The notes: a model not told the origin generated them from the sequence alone. Numbered from the stretch's first letter, positions 51,564 through 60,586 are shown. The stretch is DNA of 64,000 nucleotides from Rhodospirillaceae bacterium (GCA_011523655.1 WTGH01000010.1:124001-188000), one strand, 5' to 3'. Program-made: numbers and translations.

Positions 51564-51653
51564 AGGAATGAAACCCCACGAAGGGCGCGCCGCCTGTTTC
51601 CCCGACGGGCCGGCCGCCGGGCCGAACCGGACGCTGCCAGGGACAGCCACGCC

Positions 51654-52304
51654 ATGAAATTCGCGATCCTGATCTATGACGACGTCGAGCCGATCGACAT
51701 TGGCGGGACGGCGGGAGTCCTCTCCATGGCGCGCCGCTTCGAGGACAGCATCGAGATCATGTGCGTCGCCGAAGAGGCGGGCGAGGTGCGTTTCGCCGGT
51801 GGCGTGCGCGCGATCGCGGACTACGGCTACGACACCTGCCCGGACTTCGACGTCCTGATCGTGACGGGCGGGCCCGGATGGATCCGGCAGGCCGGGACCC
51901 CGGCAACGGTCGACTTCGTCAAACGGGCGAGCCGGCGCGCCACCGTCGTATCGGTCTGCACCGGCGCGATGATCCTGGCGGCCGCGGGCCTCGCCGACGG
52001 CCGCGCGGTGACAACGCGCCGCCGGAGCGGGCCGGGCGAAACGGCGCCCCTGGACCTGCTGTCCGACCGCGCGCCGGCCGCCAAACCAAGAGAGGCGCTG
52101 CTGGTCGACACCGGCAGTGTCGTCACCGGCGGCGGGGTGACCCTGGCCATCGATGTCACCTTTCACCTTCTGGAGCGCTTCTTCGGCACCGGGCTCCGGG
52201 ACAGGACGGCGGCCCTGATGGAATACGACCGGGCCCTGGCGGCGAACGCGCGGCATCTCGACGTGGTCCGCGAGAGTCCGGCTGCGCCGCCGGGCGCCGC
52301 ATAA
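51654..52304 (+). CDS. DJ-1/PfpI family protein
   Basis: This is a cytoplasmic protein of the DJ-1/PfpI/GATase1-like superfamily with 216 residues. The nucleophile elbow carries Cys in TVVSVCTGAMILAAAGL (about residue 104), and the early LIYDDVEPIDIGGTAGVLSMA is typical of the isonitrile hydratase/AraC-like branch. Such proteins act as hydratases, glyoxalases or deglycases. It follows the XRE-cupin gene after 90 bases. A glyoxal- or glyoxylate-linked role would fit the nearby BHAC but is not shown. Confidence 0.83.
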   Translation: MKFAILIYDDVEPIDIGGTAGVLSMARRFEDSIEIMCVAEEAGEVRFAGGVRAIADYGYDTCPDFDVLIVTGGPGWIRQAGTPATVDFVKRASRRATVVSVCTGAMILAAAGLADGRAVTTRRRSGPGETAPLDLLSDRAPAAKPREALLVDTGSVVTGGGVTLAIDVTFHLLERFFGTGLRDRTAALMEYDRALAANARHLDVVRESPAAPPGAA

Positions 52305-52515
52305 GCCCGGGCATTTTCCCGTCCAGACCGCGCCGGCGGCAGGATCGGCGCAGGAATTCCACCCCGTAAAGCGCGTTCGAACGGGCTGCCGGCATCCGCC
52401 CCGGCGGCGCCGGGCCGCGCATCGTCCGCTGCCTCCGAGGAGGGGAACGGTGCGCGCGCCGTCGGCCCGCCGTCGCCTCCCGCATGTCCCGTCTGCATCT
52501 ATTTGGGAAACATAG

Positions 52516-52544
52516 TTGACTTTCTTAAATATGTTGCCTATTCA
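52516..52544 (+). promoter_or_regulatory. Promoter of the cupin gene with operator-like repeats
   Basis: TTGACT (52516-52521) and TATTCA (52539-52544) are spaced by 17 bases. The motif GAAACATAGTTGAC overlaps the -35 box, and related copies occur at 52526 (AAATATGTTG) and 52554 (GAAACCATGTTG). AACATAGTT is the reverse complement of AACTATGTT in the TRAP promoter, so one protein could bind both in opposite orientations. Confidence 0.55.
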
Positions 52545-52592
52545 GGCTTTCATGGGAAACCATGTTGCAAAACTTAGCTATCGGAGAGCGCG

Positions 52593-53006
52593 ATGACTGC
52601 AAAACGAAAGCCCAAGGTCGAACCGACGATCGGCGGCTCGGTATATGTCGACCCGAAGACGATCGAATGGGCGCCGAGCCAGTTCGACGGCATCGAGATC
52701 AAGGTTCTCTACGAGAACAAGGCGGAAGGGGAGATGACCTGCCTGCTCAAATGGCAGCCGGGCGCATCCCTGCCGTTTCACAAGCACCCGGAGATCGAGC
52801 AGTCCTACGTCATCGAGGGGTCGTTCTACGATCACGACGGGATCTGCCGCGCCGGCGAGTTCGTCTGGCGGCATCCCGGGTCGTTCCACCAGACCCATAC
52901 AGACGAAGGCTGCGTCCTTCTCGCCGTCTACCGCAAGCCCAACGTCTTCCAGAATACGGCGGGCTTCTACAAGGATTCCGCGGCCAAGGGCTTCGGAGAC
53001 GGCTGA
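52593..53006 (+). CDS. Cupin-domain protein (ChrR-like)
   Basis: This 137-residue single-domain cupin has the sequence CLLKWQPGASLPFHKHPEIEQSYVIEG (split: CLLKWQPGASLPFHKH and EIEQSYVIEG), providing the His-x-His-x(n)-Glu metal ligands, and a later His in HPGSFHQTHTDEGC. It resembles ChrR/2,4'-dihydroxyacetophenone dioxygenase-type proteins. It is the first gene under its own promoter, ahead of the TRAP transporter. The substrate is unknown; it might be a dioxygenase, isomerase or sensor. Confidence 0.82.
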   Translation: MTAKRKPKVEPTIGGSVYVDPKTIEWAPSQFDGIEIKVLYENKAEGEMTCLLKWQPGASLPFHKHPEIEQSYVIEGSFYDHDGICRAGEFVWRHPGSFHQTHTDEGCVLLAVYRKPNVFQNTAGFYKDSAAKGFGDG

Positions 53007-53337
53007 CCGGCGGGAACGGTGGTGGCGGGGACGGGCGCTCCGGCGGGCAGGACCGCCGGACGGTCCGGGACCTGCTCGATGAGCGGTGTCCCGGAGCCGT
53101 CCCGCCCCGCAACCCCTTGATGTTTCCCATTTTGCTGAATTTTTCTCCCAATAAAGAAAATATGTTGAATCATCGATTTCTTTTGTGTCATATTAAGAAA
53201 CTATGTTGACCAAATGACCGTGTCGGGTCAAATGCGGGCGCGAGCCCGGCGCCGGCCGGTCGGGACAACATGCCAATCGAAATCGGCGCAGGGGCCGGAT
53301 TGTGGGCCGAGGGCGCCGGAGCCAGTGGGAGGCACCC
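53007..53337. other. TRAP promoter region
   Basis: The left 100 bases are GC-rich with no gene. From about 53130 the sequence becomes A/T-rich and holds two copies of the regulatory motif: AAGAAAATATGTTGAAT (53154-53170) and AAGAAACTATGTTGACC (53195-53211), 41 bp apart, which is close to four helical turns. The second overlaps a TTGACC -35 (53206-53211), with TCAAAT (53228-53233) as -10 at 16 bases. Confidence 0.55.
53206..53233 (+). promoter_or_regulatory. Candidate TRAP operon promoter
   Basis: TTGACC at 53206 and TCAAAT at 53228, spaced 16 bases, form a moderate sigma-70-type promoter. The -35 is part of the repeated GAAACTATGTTGAC element also found in mirror form before the cupin gene. 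The dctP start follows about 100 bases downstream. Confidence 0.45.
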
Positions 53338-54399
53338 ATGACGAGTTCGAATTCCCGAGCGTTGACGGCAGTCGGCGCAATCGTCCTTTTCGCGGCGGCG
53401 TTTGCGACTGCGGCGCCCGCCGCCGAAAAGTCCGTACGGTGGAAGATGCAAAGCTGGTTCCCCAGCAAAGCGCCTCATGCCGGATCGACGGGCAAGGACA
53501 TCCAGACGAAAATCAAGCGGGTTTCCGGCGGCAAGTTCCGGATCCGGTTCTTCGAGCCGGGCGCCCTGATTCCGCCCGCCGAATGTTTCGATGCGGTGAA
53601 GAACGGATCGGTCGACGCCTGCTGGTCGACGCCGGCCTACTGGTACGGCAAGGAGCCGGCGTTCGCCCTCTTTTCGGCCGCGCCCTTCGGTCCGGACTGG
53701 CCGGGGCTCCTGGCGTGGTTCAACTACCACGGCGGCAAGGAGATCTACGAAAAGCTCTATCGCAAGCACAACATGCACGCGATCCATTGCGGCGGGATGA
53801 TTCCGGAGGCGTCGGGCTGGTTCAAGAAAGAGATCACGTCCGTGGACGACTTCAAGGGCATGAAGATCCGCTTTCTCGGACTGGGCGCGCTGGTTCTCGA
53901 CCGCCTCGGCGCGTCGACGCAGCTGCTCGCCGGCGGCGACATCTTTCCGGCGCTGGAGCTGGGCACGATCGACGCGACCGAGTTCGCCGCGCCTTCGGTC
54001 GACTGGAACCTCGGCTTCTACCAGATCGTGAAGAACTATTATTTCCCCGGCTGGCATCAGCCGGCGACGATCTACGACATCATGATCAACCTGGACCGCT
54101 GGAACGCGCTCAGCGATACCCAGAAAGCCCAACTGGAAATGGTCTGCGGCGACAACGTCCGCCAGGCGATCGCCCAGGGCGAGGCGATGCAACCGGCCGC
54201 CCTGACGCGCCACAAGGGCAAGGGCGTCAAGATTCGCAGATGGAGCCCCAAGATCCTGGCTTCTCTGGAATCGACATGGCGCGACGTGGCGCGGGATCTT
54301 TCCGAAAAAGACGAAACCTTCAAACACGCCTACACCTCCCTGACGGCGTGGCAGAAGAGATACAGCACCTGGCTGAATATCGGCTATCTGGACCGCTAG
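53338..54399 (+). CDS. TRAP transporter substrate-binding protein DctP
   Basis: This is the periplasmic binding protein of a TRAP transporter for small carboxylates. The signal peptide (AVGAIVLFAAAFATAAPAAE) is clear when starting at the ATG at 53338, preceded by GGGAGG. The DctP signature (KFRIRFFEPGALIPPAECFDAVKNGSVDACWSTPAYWYGKEP, read here as IRFFEPGALIPPAECF and SVDACWSTPAYW) and the later LGLGALVLDRLGAST-like ligand loop are present; the carboxylate-binding Arg probably lies in KIRFLGLGALV. This branch resembles 2-oxo acid and dicarboxylate TRAPs of the TakP type. Linked to BHAC, glycolate/glyoxylate-related acids are possible substrates but not shown. Confidence 0.9.
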   Translation: MTSSNSRALTAVGAIVLFAAAFATAAPAAEKSVRWKMQSWFPSKAPHAGSTGKDIQTKIKRVSGGKFRIRFFEPGALIPPAECFDAVKNGSVDACWSTPAYWYGKEPAFALFSAAPFGPDWPGLLAWFNYHGGKEIYEKLYRKHNMHAIHCGGMIPEASGWFKKEITSVDDFKGMKIRFLGLGALVLDRLGASTQLLAGGDIFPALELGTIDATEFAAPSVDWNLGFYQIVKNYYFPGWHQPATIYDIMINLDRWNALSDTQKAQLEMVCGDNVRQAIAQGEAMQPAALTRHKGKGVKIRRWSPKILASLESTWRDVARDLSEKDETFKHAYTSLTAWQKRYSTWLNIGYLDR

Positions 54400-54423
54400 A
54401 GATCTCCGGCACAGGAAAATTAA

Positions 54424-54456
54424 GGAGCTCCGGCATTTCGGAGCTCCGATTTTTTT
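54424..54456 (+). terminator. Intra-operon terminator/attenuator after dctP
   Basis: A perfect nine-pair stem (GGAGCTCCG 54424-54432 with CGGAGCTCC 54439-54447) with a six-base loop is followed by a run of T residues (54450-54456). It sits exactly between the binding-protein gene and the first permease gene. It should let the binding protein be made in excess over the membrane parts, a common arrangement in ABC and TRAP operons. Confidence 0.85.
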
Positions 54457-54461
54457 AATTC

Positions 54462-55070
54462 ATGCCTGAACGAGACCGGACGATGATTTTTCTGCAAATA
54501 GCGTGCATCGGACTCAATCGCATCATCTGTTACGTCGGCAGGGCGGCGACGTGGATGGCGCTCGCCCTCATGATCGTGATTATCTTCGACGTGGTGTCCC
54601 GGCGCTTTTTCGTACTCGGATCGACAAAGCTCCAGGAACTCGAATGGCACCTTCACACCGTACTTTTCATCTTTTGCCTCGGTTACGCTTTCCTCGCCAA
54701 CGCCCATGTCCGGATCGATCTGTTTCGAAGCCGGATTTCGAACAGGCTGCAGTCCTGGATCGAACTGATCGGATGTCTTTGTTTCGTTATTCCCTATTGC
54801 GGAATCCTGGTCTTCAACGGAATCGGGTTCGCGGTTGAATCCTATGTGAGCAATGAAGTGTCGTCGGCCGGCACGGGGCTGTCCGACCGCTGGATCATAA
54901 AATCCGCCCTCACAATCGGATTGGGCATGCTCATGCTGGCCGGAATATCGGTCGCGCTGCGGCAGTTCCTTATCCTGTTCGGACCGGCCGAAGCCGAAGC
55001 TGCCATCGCACAAAGTCTTCACAGGGACGCCGGGCGCCTCGCGGACGAAACCGACGCTCCGGGACACTGA
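54462..55070 (+). CDS. TRAP transporter small permease DctQ
   Basis: This 202-aa protein has four hydrophobic helices, including AATWMALALMIVIIFDVVSRRFF and LIGCLCFVIPYCGILVFNG, matching DctQ. It starts at ATG 54462 or 54483, immediately after the terminator hairpin. The large permease follows after 59 bases. It is needed for the membrane complex with DctM. Confidence 0.88.
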   Translation: MPERDRTMIFLQIACIGLNRIICYVGRAATWMALALMIVIIFDVVSRRFFVLGSTKLQELEWHLHTVLFIFCLGYAFLANAHVRIDLFRSRISNRLQSWIELIGCLCFVIPYCGILVFNGIGFAVESYVSNEVSSAGTGLSDRWIIKSALTIGLGMLMLAGISVALRQFLILFGPAEAEAAIAQSLHRDAGRLADETDAPGH

Positions 55071-55129
55071 AGCGAGCGCCGGATTTACCACGCGTACGTC
55101 ACGCGACAGCCGGAAAAGCGAACCAAGCC

Positions 55130-56494
55130 ATGACCCTCGTCGACCTGTTGCCCGCCTTCATGTTCATGGCCCTGGCCGTCCTGCTGTTCAGCGGCTTTCC
55201 GGTCGGATTCGTTCTCGGTGGCGTGGGGCTGCTCTTCGCCGGCGTCGGCAACCTGCTGGGCGTGTTCTCGACCAAGGAGTTCTTCAACATCCTCGTCAGA
55301 CTGTATGGCGGTGTCGGAGAAAATCTCGTTCTGACGGCGATTCCGATGTTCATCCTGATGGGCACGATGCTGGAGCGCAGCAACGTCGCGCGGGACCTGC
55401 TGTACTGTCTCCAGGTTCTTCTGCGGCGCGTCCCCGGAGGGCTGGCCCTTGCGGTCACCATCATGGGCACGATCATGGCCGCCACGACGGGGATCGTCGG
55501 CGCTACGGTCGTGATGATGACGCTGATGGCGCTGCCCGTGATGCTGAACCGGGGCTATTCGGCGCCGCTGGCAACCGGGACGATCGGCGCGGCCGGAACG
55601 CTCGGCATCCTGATTCCGCCCAGCATCATGCTCGTCATCATGGCCGACCTGCTGTCCACGTCGGTCGGCACGCTGTTCGTCGCGGCCCTGCTTCCGGGCC
55701 TCATGCTGTCCGGTCTTTTCCTGATCTACATCTTCTCGATCGGCGCATTCAAGCCGGCACAGGCGCCGATGATGCTTCGGGACGAGGGGCCGACCGCGCT
55801 CGGCGACATCGCGCTCCTGGTTCTGAAGAGCTTTCTGCCGCCGCTGCTTCTCATGTTCCTCGTTCTCGGATCGATCGGGTTCGGCTGGGCGACCCCGACC
55901 GAGGCGGCAGGCGTCGGCGCGTTCGGGGCAACGTTGCTGGCGATCCTGAACAAGCGCCTGAACCTGGCCGTCCTGACCGGCGTCCTGCACCGTTCGATGC
56001 TGACGAACGCGATGCTGTTCCTGATCTTCCTGGGCGCGACGGCGTTCGCCTACGTCTTCAGGTCGTTGGGCGGCGACTTCCTGTTCGAGGATTTCGTCGG
56101 CTCCGCGGAACTCGGCGCCTGGTCGACCCTTTTCATCATCATGGCGATCATCTTTATTCTCGGATTCTTTCTCGAGTGGATTGAAATCACGTTGATCGTT
56201 TTCCCGATATTCGCGCCGATCATCGCGCAGCTGGACTTCGGCAATCATGTTCCCCAGGCCAACATGATGCACTGGTTCGCGCTTCTCGTCGCGATCAATC
56301 TGCAAACGTCCTTTCTCACGCCGCCATTCGGAATAACGCTCTTCTACATGAAGGGATGCGCGCCTTCGAACATCGCGATAACGGATGTTTACAAGGGAAT
56401 CATCCCCTTCGTTCTGTTGCAGATCATCGGACTCCTTCTGGTCATCGCTCTCCCCGATATCGCCCTTTGGCTGCCGAACACGATACTGGATTGA
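55130..56494 (+). CDS. TRAP transporter large permease DctM
   Basis: This is the channel-forming subunit, with about 12 hydrophobic helices over 454 residues. Typical are GTIGAAGTLGILIPPSIMLVI and the C-terminal FLTPPFGITLFYMKG segment. It follows dctQ on the same transcript. The FNT gene starts 8 bases after its stop, so the two are probably co-transcribed. Confidence 0.93.
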   Translation: MTLVDLLPAFMFMALAVLLFSGFPVGFVLGGVGLLFAGVGNLLGVFSTKEFFNILVRLYGGVGENLVLTAIPMFILMGTMLERSNVARDLLYCLQVLLRRVPGGLALAVTIMGTIMAATTGIVGATVVMMTLMALPVMLNRGYSAPLATGTIGAAGTLGILIPPSIMLVIMADLLSTSVGTLFVAALLPGLMLSGLFLIYIFSIGAFKPAQAPMMLRDEGPTALGDIALLVLKSFLPPLLLMFLVLGSIGFGWATPTEAAGVGAFGATLLAILNKRLNLAVLTGVLHRSMLTNAMLFLIFLGATAFAYVFRSLGGDFLFEDFVGSAELGAWSTLFIIMAIIFILGFFLEWIEITLIVFPIFAPIIAQLDFGNHVPQANMMHWFALLVAINLQTSFLTPPFGITLFYMKGCAPSNIAITDVYKGIIPFVLLQIIGLLLVIALPDIALWLPNTILD

Positions 56495-56502
56495 GATCGG
56501 CG

Positions 56503-57321
56503 ATGCCCAAGCAGAATACGATAGAGCAGTTATCCGATGTCGCCGTTACGAAGATCGGGTTCCTGAGGTCCAATCCTCTGGGATTTTTCGTGTCTTCGAT
56601 GTTGGCGGGCAGTTACATCGGATTTGGCATTGCCCTGATCTTCACGATCGGGCATGTCGCAGATCCGTCATGGCGAAGCCTGGCGATGGGCGCCTGCTTC
56701 GGCATTGCGCTGACACTGGTCGTCTTTGCCGGCGCGGAACTGTTTACCGGTCATGTGATGTACATGACCATCGGCGTTCTCCAGCGCAGGATTCCGCTGC
56801 GCGACCTGGCGGCGTCCTGGGCCGTGACCTGGACCGGAAACCTCGCCGGCGCCCTTGTTCTTTGCGTGCTGCTGGTCGCCGGCGGGACGACCGTGGCGAC
56901 CGCCGGCGCCGACTATTTGAACGGCGTCGCCGCCGGCAAGATGAACGGCGCCGCGCACGCCCTCTTCGCGCGCGCGATCCTGTGCAACTGGCTGGTCTGC
57001 CTCGCCCTGTGGATGAGCGTCCGGACGGCCAGCGATACGGCAAAATGCATCGTCATCTTCTGGTGCCTGCTGGCCTTCATTGCCAGCGGGTTCGAGCACT
57101 CGGTGGCCAACATGGCGATCTTCGGCATCGCGCTGCTGACCGGCCCGGCGGTTTCCGATCCGCTCGCCGGCATGGCCCATAACCTGTTCTGGGTCACGCT
57201 CGGGAACATCGTCTCCGGATGCGTCTTCGTGAGTTTCTGCTACTGGCTGGCGAACCGGCGGGTGGCGCGGTGCCGGGCGCCGGTCGCGCTCGTTCCCGCC
57301 AGTGAAAGGAACCGCATATAG
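56503..57321 (+). CDS. Formate/nitrite transporter (FNT) family channel
   Basis: This is a pentameric membrane channel of the FNT family, with six helices over 272 residues. The sequence GSYIGFGIALIFTIG and GFEHSVANMAIFGIALL (with NMA and the conserved Glu-His) are typical, together with the cytoplasmic slit residues of the ASWAVTWTGNLAG segment. I chose the ATG at 56503. Known family members carry formate, nitrite, acetate or hydrosulfide; which applies here is unclear. It ends the TRAP gene group and is convergent with bhcD. Confidence 0.88.
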   Translation: MPKQNTIEQLSDVAVTKIGFLRSNPLGFFVSSMLAGSYIGFGIALIFTIGHVADPSWRSLAMGACFGIALTLVVFAGAELFTGHVMYMTIGVLQRRIPLRDLAASWAVTWTGNLAGALVLCVLLVAGGTTVATAGADYLNGVAAGKMNGAAHALFARAILCNWLVCLALWMSVRTASDTAKCIVIFWCLLAFIASGFEHSVANMAIFGIALLTGPAVSDPLAGMAHNLFWVTLGNIVSGCVFVSFCYWLANRRVARCRAPVALVPASERNRI

Positions 57322-57386
57322 CGGGGTTCGGCCGGTCCGGTATCGGGCCCGGGCAGCGGGCGTTGCCCGTAGCGCGCTTTAAGGGA

Positions 57387-58430
57387 CTACAAGTCGACGA
57401 ATGCGATGCCGCCCTGGCCGGCGCTGCGTCTCAGCGCGAGATCGGCGACGGCCAGGTCCTGCAAGCCAACGCCGGTGCCGTCGAACAGGGTGATCTCCGC
57501 GTCCGACGAACGGCCGGGATGCGTCCCGTCGATCACGGCTCCGATGGGCGTGATGGCGCTCTCGGCGATCGTTCCCGCGGCGATGGCGTGCTGCGCCTCG
57601 CCGATGGAAACGGACTGGGCGACCTCGTCGGTAAAGACGGAGGCGGCGGCGAGCAGCGCCGGTTCGACTTCCTGTTTGCCCCTGGTGTCGGTCCCCATGC
57701 AGGCCAGATGCGTTCCGGGCCTGATCCAGTCCGCTTTCAGGAGCGGGGCGAAGGAGGAGGTTATGGTCACGATGACGTCCGCCTGGGCGGCAAGCTCCTC
57801 GGCGCCGACCGCCTCGAACGGCAGGCCGGCCTCCGCCGCAACCTGCGCCAGCTCCGGCAGCGTTCGGCGATGGGGGCTCCAGGCGACCACCCGCTCGAAA
57901 TCGCGCTGCTCGGCCGCGGCCCGCAGCTGGAAGGGCGCCTGGTGGCCGGCGCCGACGATGCCCAGCACACGGGCATCCCTGCGGGCCAACTGCGCAATGG
58001 AAACGGCAGAAGCGGCGCCCGTCCGGATCGCGGTCAGGTGGTTGCCGGCGACCAAAGCCTTCAGCTGTCCGGTATCGGCGTCGAACAGGAAAACCGCCGA
58101 CTGGTGCCTGGCCAGGCCCCGGTCGGAATTGCCGGGCCAGTAGCCGCCGGACTTGACGCCGAGGACGAGCCGCGACCGGTCGAAACCGGACTTGAAGCCG
58201 TAGAGCGCATCGCCATGGCCGATCGCCTCGCGCACGACCGGAAAGTTCCGGGCCGCGCCCGCCGCGGCGGCGGCGAAGACCGCCTCGACCGCCTCGAACG
58301 CGTCCTGCCGGCTGACCAGCCGGGCGCAGACTTCGTCCGAGAGGACCGGAATCCGGACCTTCGCCGCGGCGCCCGCGGCGCTTCCGGCAGTATCCGGCTG
58401 GCCGGCCCGCGCGGCCGGTTCCGGCGGCAT
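57387..58430 (-). CDS. bhcD: Iminosuccinate reductase BhcD (ornithine cyclodeaminase family)
   Basis: BhcD reduces iminosuccinate to L-aspartate with NADH and closes the beta-hydroxyaspartate cycle. It belongs to the ornithine cyclodeaminase/mu-crystallin family, so automatic annotation usually gives that name. The Rossmann motif VLGIVGAGHQA and the substrate Arg/Lys region in GFKSGFDRSRLVLGVKSGGYWPGN (split as GFKSGFDRSRL and VKSGGYW) are present. I chose the ATG at 58430; it overlaps the bhcC stop by 1 base. The assignment rests on the complete bhcABCD set with a divergent IclR gene. Confidence 0.85.
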   Translation of the reverse strand: MPPEPAARAGQPDTAGSAAGAAAKVRIPVLSDEVCARLVSRQDAFEAVEAVFAAAAAGAARNFPVVREAIGHGDALYGFKSGFDRSRLVLGVKSGGYWPGNSDRGLARHQSAVFLFDADTGQLKALVAGNHLTAIRTGAASAVSIAQLARRDARVLGIVGAGHQAPFQLRAAAEQRDFERVVAWSPHRRTLPELAQVAAEAGLPFEAVGAEELAAQADVIVTITSSFAPLLKADWIRPGTHLACMGTDTRGKQEVEPALLAAASVFTDEVAQSVSIGEAQHAIAAGTIAESAITPIGAVIDGTHPGRSSDAEITLFDGTGVGLQDLAVADLALRRSAGQGGIAFVDL

Positions 58431-59593
58431 CAGTAGGCCTTGCCGCGGGCGCTCACCGGCCAGACCGTCTCGACCTTGCCGCCGCGCACGCCGACATACC
58501 AGTCGTGGACGTTGCAGGTCGGATCGCAGTGGCCGGGCACGAGGCGCAGCTTTTCGTTGATCGCGAGCGCGCCGGCCGGGTCCTCGATCACGCCATGCTC
58601 GTCCGAGCACTTGACGTATGTCACGTCATCGCGGCCGAACACCACGGGAAGGCCGCTGTCGACCGACTGCGCTTTCAGGCCGGCGTCGCAGATCGCCTTG
58701 TCGGGTTTGGCGTGGCTCATGACCGAGGTCAGGATGAACAGGGCGTTCTTCCATTCGCCGCTGTCGATGCGGTTTCCGTCCTTGTCGAGAATGCGGCCGT
58801 AATCGGCGTCCATGAACGCGTAGGAGCCGCACTGGAGCTCGTTGTAGACGCCGGAATTGCCCTCGAAATAATACGAGCCGGTGCCGCCGCCGCCGACGAT
58901 GTCGCAGTCGAGCCCCTCGGCTTTCAGCGCCTCGACGGCGTCCCGGACCATGTCGACCGCGATGTCGATCTTTGCCTTGCGGTCGGCATACAGGTCGAGA
59001 TGCTGCATCGCGCCCTGATAGGCCTGGAGCCCGGAAAATTTCAGGCCCCGGGCGGCGTCGATCGCCCTGGCGATCGCGACGACTTCGGACGTTTCCGTGA
59101 CGCCGCACCGGCCGGCGCCGCAATCGATCTCGACCAGGCATTCGATCTGCGTGCCGTGTTTCGCCGCCGCGGCGGAGAGTTCGGCGACATTTGCCATATC
59201 GTCGACGCACACGACGATCCGCGCGCCCATCTGCGGCAGCCGCGCGAGCCGGTCGATCTTGGCCGGATCGCGCACCTGGTTCGACACCAGCACGTCCCGG
59301 ATACCGCCGCGCACGAAGACTTCCGCCTCGCTCACCTTCTGGCAGCAGACGCCGCAACTGCCGCCGAGCTTCTCCTGCAGGAGGGCGATATCGACCGACT
59401 TGTGCATTTTCCCGTGGATCCGGTGGCGCACACCCATCCGTTTCGCGAAATCGCCCATCTTGACGATATTGTCCTCCAGCGCGTCGAGATCGAGCACGAG
59501 GCAGGGGGTCTGGATCTCGCTTTCGTCCATCCCGACCGTGGCCGGCAGGTCATAGCCGACTTCCAGGTGTTTGGTTCCGATGGGCATGTCCAT
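58430..59593 (-). CDS. bhcC: 3-hydroxy-D-aspartate aldolase BhcC
   Basis: BhcC condenses glycine and glyoxylate to (2R,3S)-beta-hydroxyaspartate. It is a PLP enzyme of the D-threonine aldolase fold: TPCLVLDLDALEDNI near the N-terminus, the PLP Lys in HGKMHKSVDIALLQ (the K in MHKS), and a C-terminal metal region with PGHCDPTCNVHDWYV. The 387-aa length is typical. It is usually misread as D-threonine aldolase. It lies between bhcB and bhcD in the order known for the cycle. Confidence 0.9.
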   Translation of the reverse strand: MDMPIGTKHLEVGYDLPATVGMDESEIQTPCLVLDLDALEDNIVKMGDFAKRMGVRHRIHGKMHKSVDIALLQEKLGGSCGVCCQKVSEAEVFVRGGIRDVLVSNQVRDPAKIDRLARLPQMGARIVVCVDDMANVAELSAAAAKHGTQIECLVEIDCGAGRCGVTETSEVVAIARAIDAARGLKFSGLQAYQGAMQHLDLYADRKAKIDIAVDMVRDAVEALKAEGLDCDIVGGGGTGSYYFEGNSGVYNELQCGSYAFMDADYGRILDKDGNRIDSGEWKNALFILTSVMSHAKPDKAICDAGLKAQSVDSGLPVVFGRDDVTYVKCSDEHGVIEDPAGALAINEKLRLVPGHCDPTCNVHDWYVGVRGGKVETVWPVSARGKAY

Positions 59594-59603
59594 GGATGTC
59601 CTC

Positions 59604-60557
59604 CTACTGTTGCGTCCACGGCAAGGCGTCGAGATCGACGTTGCCGCCGGTAAGGATGACGCCGACCCGGCGGCCGGCGAACGTATCCCTGTGCTTGAGA
59701 ATGGCCGCGACCGTTACCGCGCTCGACGGCTCGATCACGAGCTTCATGCGCTTCCAGACGAGCTTCATGGCGTCGACGATTTCCCGCTCGCTCACGGTCA
59801 GGATGTCGGTGACGTGGTTTGCCACGAAGTGCCAGGTCAACTCCTTGAGCGGCACCTTCAGCCCGTCCGCGACGGTCTCCGGCGCATCGTCCGCGATGAT
59901 ACGGCCGGCCCTGAGGCTGCGGCAGGCGTCGTCGGCCTGCTCCGGCTCGGCCGCGTAGATCTCGGTGCCGGGCGCCAGGCTCGACAGCGCAAGGCAGGTG
60001 CCCGAGACCATGCCCCCGCCGCCGATCGGCGCGATCACGGCATCGAGCCCGTCGATCTGGGCGACAAGTTCCCTGGCGCAGGTCGCCTGGCCGGCGATGA
60101 CGCGGGCGTCGTTGTAAGGGTGCACGAATTCCGCCCCGGTGGCCGCCTGCACCTCGGCGAACGTGGCTTCGCGCGACGATGTCGAGGGTTCGCACTCGGT
60201 GATGATCCCGCCATAGCCGCGCACCGCGCTCTTCTTCGCCTCAGGCGCCGTGTGCGGCATGACCACGTTGCAGGGGATGCCGCGCCGGCCGGCGGCGTAG
60301 GAGAGCGAGAGAGCGTGGTTGCCGGAGGAGTGGGTGGCGACCCCGCGCCCGGCCCGCGCGTCGTCGAGCCCGAACACCGCGTTCGACGCGCCGCGAACCT
60401 TGAACGCGCCCGCCTTCTGGAGGTTCTCGCACTTGAAGAACAGCGCGGTCCCGGCGAGCCGGTCGATGCAGCTCGACGTCATGACCGGCGTCCGGTGGAT
60501 GTGCGGCGCAATCCGCTCGTGCGCGGCGGCGACGTCGTCGTAGGTCGGAATGTCCAT
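59604..60557 (-). CDS. bhcB: beta-Hydroxyaspartate dehydratase BhcB
   Basis: BhcB eliminates water from beta-hydroxyaspartate to give iminosuccinate. It is a PLP enzyme related to threonine dehydratase and serine racemase: catalytic Lys in LQKAGAFKVRGA, glycine-rich phosphate loop GGGGMVSG, and the HSSGNHALSLSYA segment. The length is 317 aa. I chose the ATG at 60557 because GAAGGAG lies about nine bases before it; a longer ATG at 60575 adds only six residues. It is often labelled threonine dehydratase. Confidence 0.9.
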   Translation of the reverse strand: MDIPTYDDVAAAHERIAPHIHRTPVMTSSCIDRLAGTALFFKCENLQKAGAFKVRGASNAVFGLDDARAGRGVATHSSGNHALSLSYAAGRRGIPCNVVMPHTAPEAKKSAVRGYGGIITECEPSTSSREATFAEVQAATGAEFVHPYNDARVIAGQATCARELVAQIDGLDAVIAPIGGGGMVSGTCLALSSLAPGTEIYAAEPEQADDACRSLRAGRIIADDAPETVADGLKVPLKELTWHFVANHVTDILTVSEREIVDAMKLVWKRMKLVIEPSSAVTVAAILKHRDTFAGRRVGVILTGGNVDLDALPWTQQ

Positions 60558-60586
60558 GTCGCCGGACTCCTTCATGGAGCGCGCCG

